A DNA stretch of 43,676 bases from Candidatus Zixiibacteriota bacterium (GTDB taxonomy: Bacteria > RBG-13-66-14 > B26-G2 > WVWN01). Both the position numbers and the translations under genes were made by a program. The stretch spans positions 1 to 43,676 of the forward strand of contig WVWN01000065.1 in NCBI GenBank assembly GCA_011773985.1, written 5' to 3'. The notes beneath the pieces are model-generated. The model did no database searches. It saw only the letters and a list, made by a program, of their open reading frames with translations, and was not told the DNA's origin. This document shows, piece after piece, positions 1 through 7,765 of the stretch. Numbering within the stretch: position 1 is the first letter of the stretch; each line of letters starts with the position of its first letter.

Positions 1-638
1 CTATAGGCCGTCTGGATGTCGGCGTCGACGCCGGGAGCCACGTTTACTTCGACGTTCACCGCGGGCGGCGCGACGTTCACGTTGGGGACGCCGAAGTCGC
101 CCGGGCCGAAGCCGTAGCCGGGCCGGCCGCCCCGCAAGAGCGCCATCATACGCTCCTGCGTTACGATGAACTCCGGCTCCCGCTCGCCCACCAAGGCGAG
201 GGTGGGGCTACGGACGAGCCCTTCGCGCTGGAACTTGAGGAAGCTAAACAAACCTCCCAAAAGTCCTCCGAAACCCGGGATAGCGCCGAGGATAGAGGAA
301 ATACCCTTCGAGACTAGAGAGGAGGCCATCCCCTCGGCCATCTGCAGGCCCACGCCCTCCAACGCGCCTTTCACGTCTCCAGACTTAAGCCCTTGGACGA
401 GGCCGCGGCTTATCATGTTAGATACACGCCCTATCGCCGCATCGGCTCCCTTGTCCTTATCGTCGCCGTCTTCCCCGTCTTTTTTCGGGCCTCTTCCCTT
501 TAAAGGCTCGTCTTTGAGCTTGTTTAACTCGTCAGAAAGGCCGGAGACGCCTTCGCCGAATTGGGAGACGGCCTCTTCGACTTCCTCTTTTCCCTCGATC
601 TTTAACTCGCATATAATGTCTAGGGTATCAGCTTCCAT
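1..638 (-). CDS. Phage tail tape-measure-like protein, 3' end outside window
   Basis: An open frame runs from an ATG at 638 off the left edge (212 codons visible). Residues 20-70 are charged and coil-like. Residues 117-134 form a Gly-rich hydrophobic stretch (PGFGGLLGGLFSFL). Residues 147-161 read LALVGEREPEFIVTQ, which resembles the 'LVGE-GPE' signature near the C-terminus of tail tape-measure proteins. It is far shorter than a normal tape measure, so it may be a truncated one or a minor tail protein carrying that motif. Terminase and portal genes on the same strand support a phage origin. The plus-strand open frame across this stretch is a shadow. The start codon is inferred from the frame and a weak GGTGG upstream. 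Confidence 0.6.
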   Translation of the reverse strand, partial: MEADTLDIICELKIEGKEEVEEAVSQFGEGVSGLSDELNKLKDEPLKGRGPKKDGEDGDDKDKGADAAIGRVSNMISRGLVQGLKSGDVKGALEGVGLQMAEGMASSLVSKGISSILGAIPGFGGLLGGLFSFLKFQREGLVRSPTLALVGEREPEFIVTQERMMALLRGGRPGYGFGPGDFGVPNVNVAPPAVNVEVNVAPGVDADIQTAY

Positions 639-751
639 CCCATACCCACCACCTTTAACGCGGGTAGAACACCCGCCGGAGGGTGATATCCATCACTTCG
701 AACGCGGCGAAACACCTAAAACGATTCGCGGGGAAACCTGGCGTAACGGTG

Positions 752-1816
752 TTATCTAACGAACAAAAGATTGTATCTAGAACGTAACGCAGGTTCGGGG
801 TCGTAAGGTAGGTCCAAAACTAATTCCTTACCCGTTTCTAATGATTTAGCTTTGATTTTGGCCTGCTCGGTATCACGGTCTCTGGTTAAATAGATTAAAG
901 CATCGTCCCTACCGTAACCTATAGGGCCGCGAATGACCTGGTCGCGGAGAGTGAAATGCGTTCCTTCGCGTGTTTCGCGTATATAATACCCGTCAATACG
1001 GCAGCCCTCGTCAGGATAATGCGTGGGTGTCAAACAAGCAATACCGCCCCGCCTGTCGGGGCCGTATCTATTTTCCGTGTATACAAAATCTCCGCAAGTT
1101 GGGTCGAAGAAGCCGTAACCTTCCAATTCGTAGCCCGCGTCTCCATATAAGTCATATGAATAAAAGCCCACTTTCCCCTCGACGATGGCTCCCCCATCGA
1201 GGTATATGTAATCGTCTACGTGATTTACTTTTATAGCTTCCTCGCCCGGGGGTTTGTAAGAAAAAACGAAAGATCGACGTTGGTTAACGCCACCGTCACC
1301 GAACCTCTTTTCGTCCTGTTGACCGCCAAAATAGCTGAATTCGGTTACGTACGCGACCGCAACGTGGAAAGTTTTAGTAAGTACGTCATAAACCGAGCTA
1401 AATAACGGAACGCATTCAACGTTACTATCGAAAAACAATATGGGGTATATTTTTAAACGAGGTAAGCGGCCGGCGTATATTCCCACCTTTACACCTTCGA
1501 CGTCGCCGCGGTACCCGGCTATTATGGTTTCTTCCCAATTTGGGTCGACTGCGAATTCCTCTATTTTAAAATTTTCAAGTGATAATAACTCGTCAACGCT
1601 CCCGGAATTTAAGTCGGCTAAGTATAGCTTTGAAACCACTCGACTTTCTTCGTCGCCTTCGTAGCGGCAAATTACGCATTTCGCGTCCGGGCGAAATTCT
1701 ATTTTCCCGGTAATACTCCAACCGGAAGCCCCGTTAAATAGGAAAAACGCGACTAAAAACCAGAATCCACCGGTTAAACCGTTACCGGTCTTTCGCCGAA
1801 ACAACGATTTTATCAT
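752..1816 (-). CDS. Membrane-anchored or secreted protein of unknown function, partner of the CHAT protease
   Basis: A 354-residue protein not recognised as a family member. The N-terminus is basic (KSLFRRK) and followed by one hydrophobic segment at about residues 15-32, so it is a signal anchor or signal peptide. The remainder is rich in beta-type motifs and acidic residues and could be a propeller (inference). Its ATG overlaps the TGA of the upstream CHAT gene (ATGA), so the two are translationally coupled. Base composition is visibly more A/T-rich than the flanking terminase and portal genes, which suggests separate acquisition. In comparable two-gene immune modules a membrane protein is often the effector or target of a CHAT protease; here that is inference only. 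Confidence 0.7.
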   Translation of the reverse strand: MIKSLFRRKTGNGLTGGFWFLVAFFLFNGASGWSITGKIEFRPDAKCVICRYEGDEESRVVSKLYLADLNSGSVDELLSLENFKIEEFAVDPNWEETIIAGYRGDVEGVKVGIYAGRLPRLKIYPILFFDSNVECVPLFSSVYDVLTKTFHVAVAYVTEFSYFGGQQDEKRFGDGGVNQRRSFVFSYKPPGEEAIKVNHVDDYIYLDGGAIVEGKVGFYSYDLYGDAGYELEGYGFFDPTCGDFVYTENRYGPDRRGGIACLTPTHYPDEGCRIDGYYIRETREGTHFTLRDQVIRGPIGYGRDDALIYLTRDRDTEQAKIKAKSLETGKELVLDLPYDPEPALRSRYNLLFVR

Positions 1817-2664
1817 CTCGGCTTTGCGCTTGCTTCCTGTATACCTAGCCGTTCCCCCAAAGCGCTAATACATCGGTATTGTTTATCATGATACCAACTT
1901 AACGTAATACGGCCTATCCTAGGTCTTTCTTCCTCGGGGATCTCCTCGGGGCCGAAAGTAACGTCTTTACCCTCGCATAGGAAATCACCATAAATAGTAT
2001 AGACATCTCCTACTACCTTAGCAATATCGTAATCTGGATTCGTAAGGAAACCCGCGAAATCACCCGCCGCAGACCCGCAAGCCATTAATGCGATTTTGCA
2101 CCCGGGGTTCATAGGCCAATTCTCGGATTTGTTTAACCCGGCCCGCTTCGCCTTCGCTTCGTCGAAACCTACGGCCGCGTAAATATCGCCCCGTAAATCT
2201 CTACCGCCGAAAAACAACAAACCGACATCCGGGTCGCCGTGGCCGACGATATGTATCTGGTCGTACTTCTCCCGACTTATGGAACGTATTAACATCGCGA
2301 ATTCATATTGATATAAAAATTTATCTCCCGAAAAGTCTAGCCTTTGTAAATATTTTGCCATGCCCTTGGACCTAGGTTCAAGCCCCGGAAATGTTTCGTA
2401 CCCCGCGCCGCGTAACGTGACGTTTTCGGCCCCGTACGTGTCCTGTAATAAAACCTCGTAATCTGTTACCGTTCTGTTGAAGCCTTTTATCGAATCGTCA
2501 TGCGGATCGTCATGCCGGAAGTCGGCGCGCGCTACGACCAAAACTAATATCTTCGCACCATTTTGCCGTCGCGCGCCGTTCTTAGCTTTAACGGCGGCTA
2601 GCACTTCCCCCTCTTCAATAGTAAGTTTTGCCTTATACTCTGTAACCAATACCCCGCACCCCAC
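1813..2664 (-). CDS. CHAT/caspase-like cysteine protease
   Basis: A 283-residue protein. The caspase-fold dyad is visible: IHIVGHGD with His142 and IALMACGSAAG with Cys196, each at the end of a hydrophobic strand and with the spacing usual for CHAT or clan CD peptidases. CHAT proteases act in bacterial defence and regulated cell death by cleaving partner proteins; that role is a family inference. The predicted start is GTG at 2664, only a few bases below the predicted transcription start, so translation may be nearly leaderless; TTG at 2649 is an alternative. The gene overlaps the downstream membrane-protein gene by four bases. It lies between phage portal-side and tail-side genes, a typical moron position. 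Confidence 0.72.
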   Translation of the reverse strand: MGCGVLVTEYKAKLTIEEGEVLAAVKAKNGARRQNGAKILVLVVARADFRHDDPHDDSIKGFNRTVTDYEVLLQDTYGAENVTLRGAGYETFPGLEPRSKGMAKYLQRLDFSGDKFLYQYEFAMLIRSISREKYDQIHIVGHGDPDVGLLFFGGRDLRGDIYAAVGFDEAKAKRAGLNKSENWPMNPGCKIALMACGSAAGDFAGFLTNPDYDIAKVVGDVYTIYGDFLCEGKDVTFGPEEIPEEERPRIGRITLSWYHDKQYRCISALGERLGIQEASAKPR

Positions 2665-2675
2665 TACCCTTAATC

Positions 2676-2704
2676 ATTATATACGTTATTCGCTTCGGTG
2701 TCAA
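2676..2704 (-). promoter_or_regulatory. Perfect sigma70-type promoter of the CHAT module
   Basis: Reading the minus strand, TTGACA (2699-2704) is followed after exactly 17 bases by TATAAT (2676-2681). Both hexamers match consensus. The predicted start point is near 2669, directly above the GTG of the CHAT gene. Confidence 0.8.
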
Positions 2705-2754
2705 ATATACAGCCATTTTATTAATCCTTAAACGGCGAATACGCTGCCGACTCT

Positions 2755-3168
2755 TTACCCCTCAGTCACGTACTTCAACAACCCGAACATTGCCGGTGCG
2801 AGGGATTTAACGGCCACGTCCCCCCGCCCCACTTTAACCTTAAGTAGCGTCAACGCCGCATCTTCGTCTACCTCGGGCACGGCGTACCTTTTCCGGAACA
2901 ACCCCCGCCGCCGCGGGCGCTGATGCAACAGCCAGAACGCCCGGGCCACCGCCGTAACAGAACTCTCTACGTCGATACCCTCCGCGCCGAGTTTGTCCAG
3001 TTCGCGCACGAACGCTAAAAATACGTCGAGCGGCGGGACGGGTATTTCGAGGCGCAGGTTCTCATCCTCGTATACGTAAGCCGGCGGCGTTTTATCCTTT
3101 AGTTCCACTTTGACGCCGCGCGCCCGCCCGCGAAATATCCCGAAACTCTTACTCACCTCTTCGGCCAT
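2755..3168 (-). CDS. Small phage-block protein of unknown function
   Basis: A 137-residue protein, not recognised. It has a central helical hydrophobic patch, then a basic stretch (HQRPRRRGLFRKR), and no signal peptide. Its start lies six bases after the portal stop, so it is cotranscribed with terminase and portal. By position it could be a head-tail or assembly protein. The end at 2755 is followed by the independent CHAT promoter. Confidence 0.6.
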   Translation of the reverse strand: MAEEVSKSFGIFRGRARGVKVELKDKTPPAYVYEDENLRLEIPVPPLDVFLAFVRELDKLGAEGIDVESSVTAVARAFWLLHQRPRRRGLFRKRYAVPEVDEDAALTLLKVKVGRGDVAVKSLAPAMFGLLKYVTEG

Positions 3169-3174
3169 CGCTTT

Positions 3175-4452
3175 TCACCTTCCTTGGTCCGCCCGGACGG
3201 TTTCCGAAACATCCCCCTCCCCTTTGGGCATCGGTTCCTCCTCGGCGGTCGCTGAGGCCGGCGTCTCCTCGGGCATCTTGAGGCCCATCTGCGCCACCTT
3301 GTCGCGGCAGGCCTCGACGGTGCGCTGGTCGGCGTTGCTCGAGAGGATGTCGCGGCACAGCTCGAGGATGAACTCGCGCTTGTCGTCGCTAAGCGGCTCG
3401 GCCTCCAGGTAGCACGTCGGCGGTTTTTGGAAGTTATACTGCACCAGCTTCTTGACGTTGTGCTCGTTCTCGGCGTCGAGGATGTCGCCGGCAATAGCGT
3501 CGGTGGTCTTGGTGAAGAACTTGGAGTGGACCTCGGCCTGCTTGTACGCGCCCACCTCGCCCTGCGTCACGACGCGGTCCGGGATGCGGAGCGCGCGGAA
3601 CATCTCGACGTTGAAGTAGTCGAGCTTCTCGACCCAGTGGCGGCCGTCGCCGGCGGGCGGGACGACCTCCACGTCCCACAGCGGGTTGCGGCCCTCGTCG
3701 TAGACCTGGGGCAGCGTGACGTAGGAGTTGTCGCGGACGTCGCGGCCCAGCGTCTGCGCGGCGCCGCGGTTGGTCACGTCGTCGCCGGTGTCGGGCGGAT
3801 ACTTCACCTTGACGAAGGGCGTGCCGAAGCGCTCGGCCTCGCGCAGCATGAACAGCGTCAGCATCTCGTGGTTGTACCAGGCGCGGTAGCAGGGCTTAGT
3901 GGCCGGGGTGCCGTAGAGGTTGCCGAACTCGTCGTCGTGGGCGTACCAGGCCGACTTGTCGGCGGGGACGTTTATGATGTCGCCGGCGAACTGCTGGAAG
4001 CCGTTGTAGGAGCCGCGCTCGTCGGCCAGCCAGCGGCAGTTCTCCGGGTGCGGGTCGCGCAGCTCGCGGAAGACCCACTTTGCCTCGCCGTGGTAGTCCA
4101 CCGACGTCCACACGTGCTCGACAGGCGCGTAGCCGAAGTCGAGGGCGTTAAGGCACATCTTGGTGAAGCGCTCGCTCCACGGCTCGAGGTACTGCGACTC
4201 GACGAAGCGGCGCACGTCGGCGTCGTCGCACACGACGCGCTTCTCCGCGGCGAGGACGGCCATCTTGATGACGGCCAGGCCAAAGTGAATTTGCGGGTAC
4301 TCGCGCATTCGCTTGAGCGAGGCGAACGATATCGCCGAGGGGTTGTAAACGCCGAGCTCGGCGACGAGCCGGGCGGCGTACTGGTAATAAAAACGGGTCA
4401 GCGACGCCTGATAAGACGCCGGCGGCCTGGTGCGTTCTTTATTCTGCGGCAT
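3175..4452 (-). CDS. Phage portal protein (DUF935/Mu gp29-like)
   Basis: About 425 residues. The central segment YGTPATKPCYRAWYNHEM followed by AERFGTPFVKVKYP matches the pattern of DUF935-type portals, in which a G-x-P patch and a Trp/Tyr-rich helix precede the crown. Portals form the dodecameric DNA gateway of the phage head and dock the terminase. ATG at 4452 is chosen over TTG at 4458 because an AGAGG sits eight bases before it. The start overlaps the end of the terminase gene, in standard terminase-portal order. The C-terminal tail (residues about 395-425) is low-complexity and acidic. No capsid or protease gene follows, unlike an intact phage. Confidence 0.8.
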   Translation of the reverse strand: MPQNKERTRPPASYQASLTRFYYQYAARLVAELGVYNPSAISFASLKRMREYPQIHFGLAVIKMAVLAAEKRVVCDDADVRRFVESQYLEPWSERFTKMCLNALDFGYAPVEHVWTSVDYHGEAKWVFRELRDPHPENCRWLADERGSYNGFQQFAGDIINVPADKSAWYAHDDEFGNLYGTPATKPCYRAWYNHEMLTLFMLREAERFGTPFVKVKYPPDTGDDVTNRGAAQTLGRDVRDNSYVTLPQVYDEGRNPLWDVEVVPPAGDGRHWVEKLDYFNVEMFRALRIPDRVVTQGEVGAYKQAEVHSKFFTKTTDAIAGDILDAENEHNVKKLVQYNFQKPPTCYLEAEPLSDDKREFILELCRDILSSNADQRTVEACRDKVAQMGLKMPEETPASATAEEEPMPKGEGDVSETVRADQGR

Positions 4453-5737
4453 GGTCAAAACCTCTGCTTTGGTAAACCCGGCCGCCGTCGGCGGTCGGGA
4501 GGGCGCTCGAGCCGCCGCGCCCCAAGCCCCAACAGGCGAGCGCCAGCGCGGTCACGGCGTCGTCGTGGTAGCCGGCCGGCGCGCCGTAGCGGACGCCGCC
4601 CCCCGGAAGCTGCTCGGCGGCGTAGATTTCGAGCTCGCTTAAAAGCGCCGGCACGTCCGGGAAGCGGACGGTCCGTTCCCCTATCGCGAGCGCCAGGTTC
4701 TCCACCAGGCGGCGTTTGGTCTCGGCGGTGAACTTGTAGCCGCGCGCCGGGACGCCGAGAGACCTTAAGCGGTCGTATACCGGGTCGCCCAGGCCGGTGC
4801 TGTCGAGCCAGACGGTGGCGTCGTGGTAGCGGCTGGAGGCCGCGCGGACCTTCGCCACCTGGAACTCCCAGTCGAGCTGGTTGAAGCGCTCGAAGTGGAC
4901 CAGCGCCCGGCTGGAGCGCTTGAGCACGCAAATCACGGTGAAGTCGGTGGTCTTGCCGAGGTCGCAGCCGACGACGTACGTCTCGTCGGGCTGAGGCTCC
5001 TCCAGGTCGCCGGCGACGCACGCGCGGACGCCGCGGAAGACGCCGCCCAGGTCGCCCAGGAACTCGGCCAGAATTTCCTGGCGGTAGACGTTCTCGGGGA
5101 GGCCGCGGGCCTCGGCGTCTATGCCGGCGGCGGGCAGGATGCCGTCGTAGCTGGTGAAGTGGAAGCCGACGTAGCCGGGCTCGGCGGCGGCCGCTCGCGC
5201 CCACAGCTCGTGCGCCTGGTTGAGGCCTTTTGGCGTGAAGATGAAGAGGGCGGGCGCGTCTTTCGCCATCAACGTCGGCCGGACGCACTCCTCCCAGGCG
5301 TAGCGGCTCCAGAGCGAAAACTCCTCAGCCACCAGGCCGGCGACGGATAACGGCCGGACGGCGTCGGCGTTGTCCATCGAGCGGAGGATTATTTTCGCGT
5401 CGTTGGCTAAGGTCAATATATGTTCCGTCTTGTTATAGGCGTTGCCCCAGCCGCTGCCCCGGAGGGCTTCGGACGGGACGGCCCTTATCATTTCCGGGAC
5501 GAGCTGGTCGCGCAGGTAGGCGTACTCGGGCGCGGCGACGAGGACGTAGGCGCCGGGGTCGGCGTCGGCGGCCCAGTCGCGCGCGACGCGCACGGCGACG
5601 TAGGTCTTGCCGAACTTGCGGCCGGCGCGCACGACGACGCGGCGGCAACGCTCGAGAACGCACGCCCGGTAGATAGCATACTGGTTAGGATTTCTTTTTA
5701 GGCCGGCGTCCCTTATTCTTATTATTCGGCGGGACAA
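4439..5737 (-). CDS. Phage terminase large subunit
   Basis: A 432-residue ATPase-nuclease that packages phage DNA. The Walker A-like loop is RAGRKFGKT (37-45), the Walker B region is VAGLVAEEF (132-140, catalytic Glu 138/139), and the coupling motif is FIFTPKG (165-171). The RNase H-like nuclease shows GCDLGKTTDF (Asp259), VWLDSTGLGD (Asp312) and YHDDAVTALAL (Asp392/393). All key residues are present, so the gene appears functional even though the phage block is incomplete. The start is TTG at 5737, inside the upstream gene in another frame. Confidence 0.93.
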   Translation of the reverse strand: MSRRIIRIRDAGLKRNPNQYAIYRACVLERCRRVVVRAGRKFGKTYVAVRVARDWAADADPGAYVLVAAPEYAYLRDQLVPEMIRAVPSEALRGSGWGNAYNKTEHILTLANDAKIILRSMDNADAVRPLSVAGLVAEEFSLWSRYAWEECVRPTLMAKDAPALFIFTPKGLNQAHELWARAAAAEPGYVGFHFTSYDGILPAAGIDAEARGLPENVYRQEILAEFLGDLGGVFRGVRACVAGDLEEPQPDETYVVGCDLGKTTDFTVICVLKRSSRALVHFERFNQLDWEFQVAKVRAASSRYHDATVWLDSTGLGDPVYDRLRSLGVPARGYKFTAETKRRLVENLALAIGERTVRFPDVPALLSELEIYAAEQLPGGGVRYGAPAGYHDDAVTALALACWGLGRGGSSALPTADGGRVYQSRGFDHAAE

Positions 5738-5957
5738 CTTCGGAGATTATTTCCACGTCGGCGTCGGCCGGGGCGCGCGAGGCGGCCCGGCCTTCGGCGT
5801 CGGCGAGTTCCTTGAAGAAGAGATGCATGGCCTTCAGGTCGCCCTTCTCGGCGAGCGCGGCGAGCTTTTTATAAATCTTATCGGCTCGAGCGAGGAGCTC
5901 GGCGTCGAGGCGCCGCCGCTCGGCGGCCCAGTCGGCGGATTTATTTTTGCGGGGCAC
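5685..5957 (-). CDS. Probable small terminase or DNA-binding protein
   Basis: A 90-residue charged helical protein with basic ends (PRKNKS at the start, KNKGRRPKKKS at the end) and a GTG start. It overlaps the first 53 bases of the large terminase gene. Position directly before TerL, small size and lysine-rich tail suggest the small terminase subunit, which recognises packaging sites; there is no diagnostic motif. It is the first gene of the minus-strand phage operon. Confidence 0.5.
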   Translation of the reverse strand: MPRKNKSADWAAERRRLDAELLARADKIYKKLAALAEKGDLKAMHLFFKELADAEGRAASRAPADADVEIISEVVPPNNKNKGRRPKKKS

Positions 5958-6155
5958 ACGTTACGAGGGAACGAAAGGCGGGGCCCCCCAATACCCTAAA
6001 CCGTCCATAGCTAACTCGAATGATGAAACGTGTCGTTTCCCCCCGGAGGGGGTGCTCGCGGCTGCACTTTAACCGCGCGGGTTCACCGCGAGCCAAAAAG
6101 GAAAAAAGGGGCGCCCGGGGCGCTCGCCTATATTAATAGCAGCGGCGGGATATTA
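5958..6155. other. Non-coding promoter region of the phage block with a long hairpin
   Basis: No convincing open frame. GCTCGCGG at about 6054 pairs with CCGCGAGC near 6094, forming an 8-bp stem with a large loop. A G/C-rich run (gggcgcccggggcgc) follows at about 6108. These may be control elements of the minus-strand phage operon. Confidence 0.4.
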
Positions 6156-6208
6156 GTCAACGTGCTAAACGGGGCCAAATGCGGTTAAAAGGGAGCGGGG
6201 GTGGTTAA
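6156..6208. repeat. 53-bp direct repeat, copy 1, flanking the retropepsin cassette
   Basis: Begins GTCAACGTGCTAAA and ends GGGGTGGTTAA. It matches 6948-7000 with a few substitutions. It sits just downstream of the cassette. Confidence 0.75.
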
Positions 6209-6246
6209 CGGGAAGGTAAACAAAAGGATAGGTGAACGCGTTTTTA

Positions 6247-6657
6247 TTAATACGGCTTCAGCTCGATAGTCTTTTTCTTGGCATCGATTACGACTTTATA
6301 TCGCGCGAAAACGCCCGATAACCCGAGTAGAGGAGGCTGGCCGTCGTCTTCTACGAAACAAACCGGGATCGAAAAGTCTTCGCCGCCGACGGATACTTTA
6401 ATTTCTCCAAAATAGTAAAAATCAAACGGCTCCCCGCACCCCACCCCTTTTCTCAGTTCGCCCGTCGTTATATCTATGCCTAGTTTCCGGGCTACCCACC
6501 CGGGGAGTATGGTCTCGTCGGCGCCGGAATCAACAATGCCGTATATGTCGACATAGTTTCCCTCGTTGTAAAACCTAATCAAAATGGCCGGCACTTCCTT
6601 AATAGTTACCAGAGTACCGGCCCGGTCTTCTCTGAGTTTATGCCAATCGAACTTCAT
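6247..6657 (-). CDS. Retropepsin-like aspartic protease
   Basis: A 136-residue single-domain aspartic protease. The catalytic motif IVDSGADETILP (Asp43) is followed by a flap region, and the second family signature is PPLLGLSGVF (108-117). Retropepsins act as homodimers and this length fits one monomer. The ATG at 6657 overlaps the TGA of the upstream small gene (ATGA), so it is preferred over an upstream in-frame start. The gene is more A/T-rich than its surroundings. Its partner gene and flanking repeats suggest an acquired two-gene cassette. The substrate is unknown. Confidence 0.8.
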   Translation of the reverse strand: MKFDWHKLREDRAGTLVTIKEVPAILIRFYNEGNYVDIYGIVDSGADETILPGWVARKLGIDITTGELRKGVGCGEPFDFYYFGEIKVSVGGEDFSIPVCFVEDDGQPPLLGLSGVFARYKVVIDAKKKTIELKPY

Positions 6658-6824
6658 CGGGCGCCGTAAAAGGCGGTACACCCCTCGGGGGGGCAAAAAG
6701 CTAGCACCGGGTGTTCGACACCCTTCGACTTAGCTTCGTCGAATGCCTTCTCGCCGGAACTATCCACCGCTACGGGCTTTTCGCCGCTTTCGTCGTACGC
6801 GATCCATTTCCCTTCGCAACTCAT
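6654..6824 (-). CDS. Small DUF5678-like protein, partner of the retropepsin
   Basis: 56 residues starting MSCEGKWIAYDESGE, with a later hydrophobic strand HPVLAFCPPEG. The pattern 'KW-AY ... A...EA..KG...PVL...PP' resembles DUF5678 proteins, small partners often found next to other genes. The ATG at 6824 is supported by GGAG eight bases upstream; the longer frame to 6851 would begin at the predicted transcription start. It overlaps the protease start by four bases, so the two are translationally coupled. Confidence 0.65.
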   Translation of the reverse strand: MSCEGKWIAYDESGEKPVAVDSSGEKAFDEAKSKGVEHPVLAFCPPEGCTAFYGAR

Positions 6825-6858
6825 GCGATCATCTCCGTACGCACTTTTCACGCTGAAT

Positions 6859-6888
6859 AATATACCACAACGAAAGGCGCGCGGTCAA
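6859..6888 (-). promoter_or_regulatory. Promoter of the retropepsin cassette
   Basis: On the minus strand TTGACC (6883-6888) is followed after 18 bases by TATATT (6859-6864). The implied transcript begins near 6852 and includes the GGAG site of the small gene. Confidence 0.65.
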
Positions 6889-6947
6889 GCTAATCGGTGC
6901 CGCGTCGGCCCCGCTTTGTTTATACCATAAACGAACCATACGCCGCC

Positions 6948-7000
6948 GTCAACGTGCTAAAGGGGGTTAAATACGGTTAAAAGGGGGCACGGGTGGTTAG
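6948..7000. repeat. 53-bp direct repeat, copy 2
   Basis: Second copy of the 6156-6208 repeat, 792 bp away and in the same orientation. The pair exactly brackets the cassette and its promoter. Confidence 0.75.
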
Positions 7001-7005
7001 CTATA

Positions 7006-7344
7006 CTACCTCACCGTGTACCGGTCGGCCTGGTCGAAGAGGTCCAGCAGGCGCGAGCCCTTTTTAACGCGGGCGCTGTGCGCGACGCCGGCGGGGATGT
7101 AGTACGTGTCCCCTCTTCGATAAACGGCCTTCTCGCCGGCCGTCGTCAGCTCGACCTCGCCCGCGAGGACGACGACCCACTGCGCGGCGTGCGCCTCCCC
7201 GGGCGCGTCGACGTCGGCGTCGAAGGCGACGAAGGCCACCTGCCTGCCCTCGCCCTGCAGAAGGTACGCCCGCACGCCCTCGCCGGCGACGTCGGCCCGC
7301 GGCAGGCCGGTAATTATCTCCGGAAAGAGTTCCTCTCGGGGCAA
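7006..7344 (-). CDS. Cupin-domain protein with altered first metal ligand
   Basis: A 112-residue single-domain cupin. Motif 1 is GEAHAAQW and motif 2 is YRRGDTYYIPAGVAHSARV. The two neighbours' paralogues have HAHAAQW, so the first His (residue 50) is replaced by Glu here while His52 and His89 remain; metal binding may differ or be lost. Translation starts at TTG, preceded by AAAGGAGG. It is the downstream member of a tandem pair, 28 bp after the next cupin. Substrate unknown. Confidence 0.85.
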   Translation of the reverse strand: MPREELFPEIITGLPRADVAGEGVRAYLLQGEGRQVAFVAFDADVDAPGEAHAAQWVVVLAGEVELTTAGEKAVYRRGDTYYIPAGVAHSARVKKGSRLLDLFDQADRYTVR

Positions 7345-7372
7345 GGTTCGACCTCCTTTGGGAACGACGTCC

Positions 7373-7711
7373 CTATTTGGGGCGGTAGCGGTCGACCTGG
7401 TCGAAGAGGTCCTGGACGCTGGTGCCGCCTTTGATGCGCGCGCTGTGCGCCGCGCCCGCGGGGATGAAGTAGGTGTCGCCCGGGCGGTACGTGTTCGTCT
7501 CGCCGTTGACGGTCAATTCCAGTTCGCCGTGCAGGACCGCGCCCCACTGCGCCGCGTGCGCGTGCTCGGGCACGTCGACGTCCTCGGCGAAAGTCATGAA
7601 GACGAGCTGTTTATCCTCCCCCTGGAACAGGTACGCGCGCACGCCGGCCAGGGGAACATCGGCCTGCGGCAGATCGGTTATTATTTCCGGGAAGAATTCT
7701 TCTCGGGGCAA
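7373..7711 (-). CDS. Cupin-domain protein
   Basis: 112 residues with both cupin motifs: HAHAAQWGAVLHGELEL (His50, His52, Gln55 in place of the usual Glu) and YRPGDTYFIPAGAAHSARI (His89). Small cupins of this type bind a metal and act as sensors, isomerases or dioxygenases; the role here is undetermined. It has a TTG start with AGGAGG eight bases before. It is near-identical in layout to the copies at 7006 and 9642, so the trio arose by duplication. Confidence 0.88.
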   Translation of the reverse strand: MPREEFFPEIITDLPQADVPLAGVRAYLFQGEDKQLVFMTFAEDVDVPEHAHAAQWGAVLHGELELTVNGETNTYRPGDTYFIPAGAAHSARIKGGTSVQDLFDQVDRYRPK

Positions 7712-7765
7712 GGCTTGACCTCCTGGTTAAATAAACTATTCTCACACGAGCACGGGGCCGGGTAA

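Noticed and set aside
166-759. Plus-strand Ser/Pro-rich open frame
   Set aside because: Antisense of the tape-measure-like gene; composition is untypical of a protein and it has no ribosome site.
3427-4731. Long plus-strand open frame (434 codons) rich in Val, Arg and Ala
   Set aside because: Exact antisense of the portal and terminase genes, which have clear motifs; GC-rich codon bias creates the shadow.
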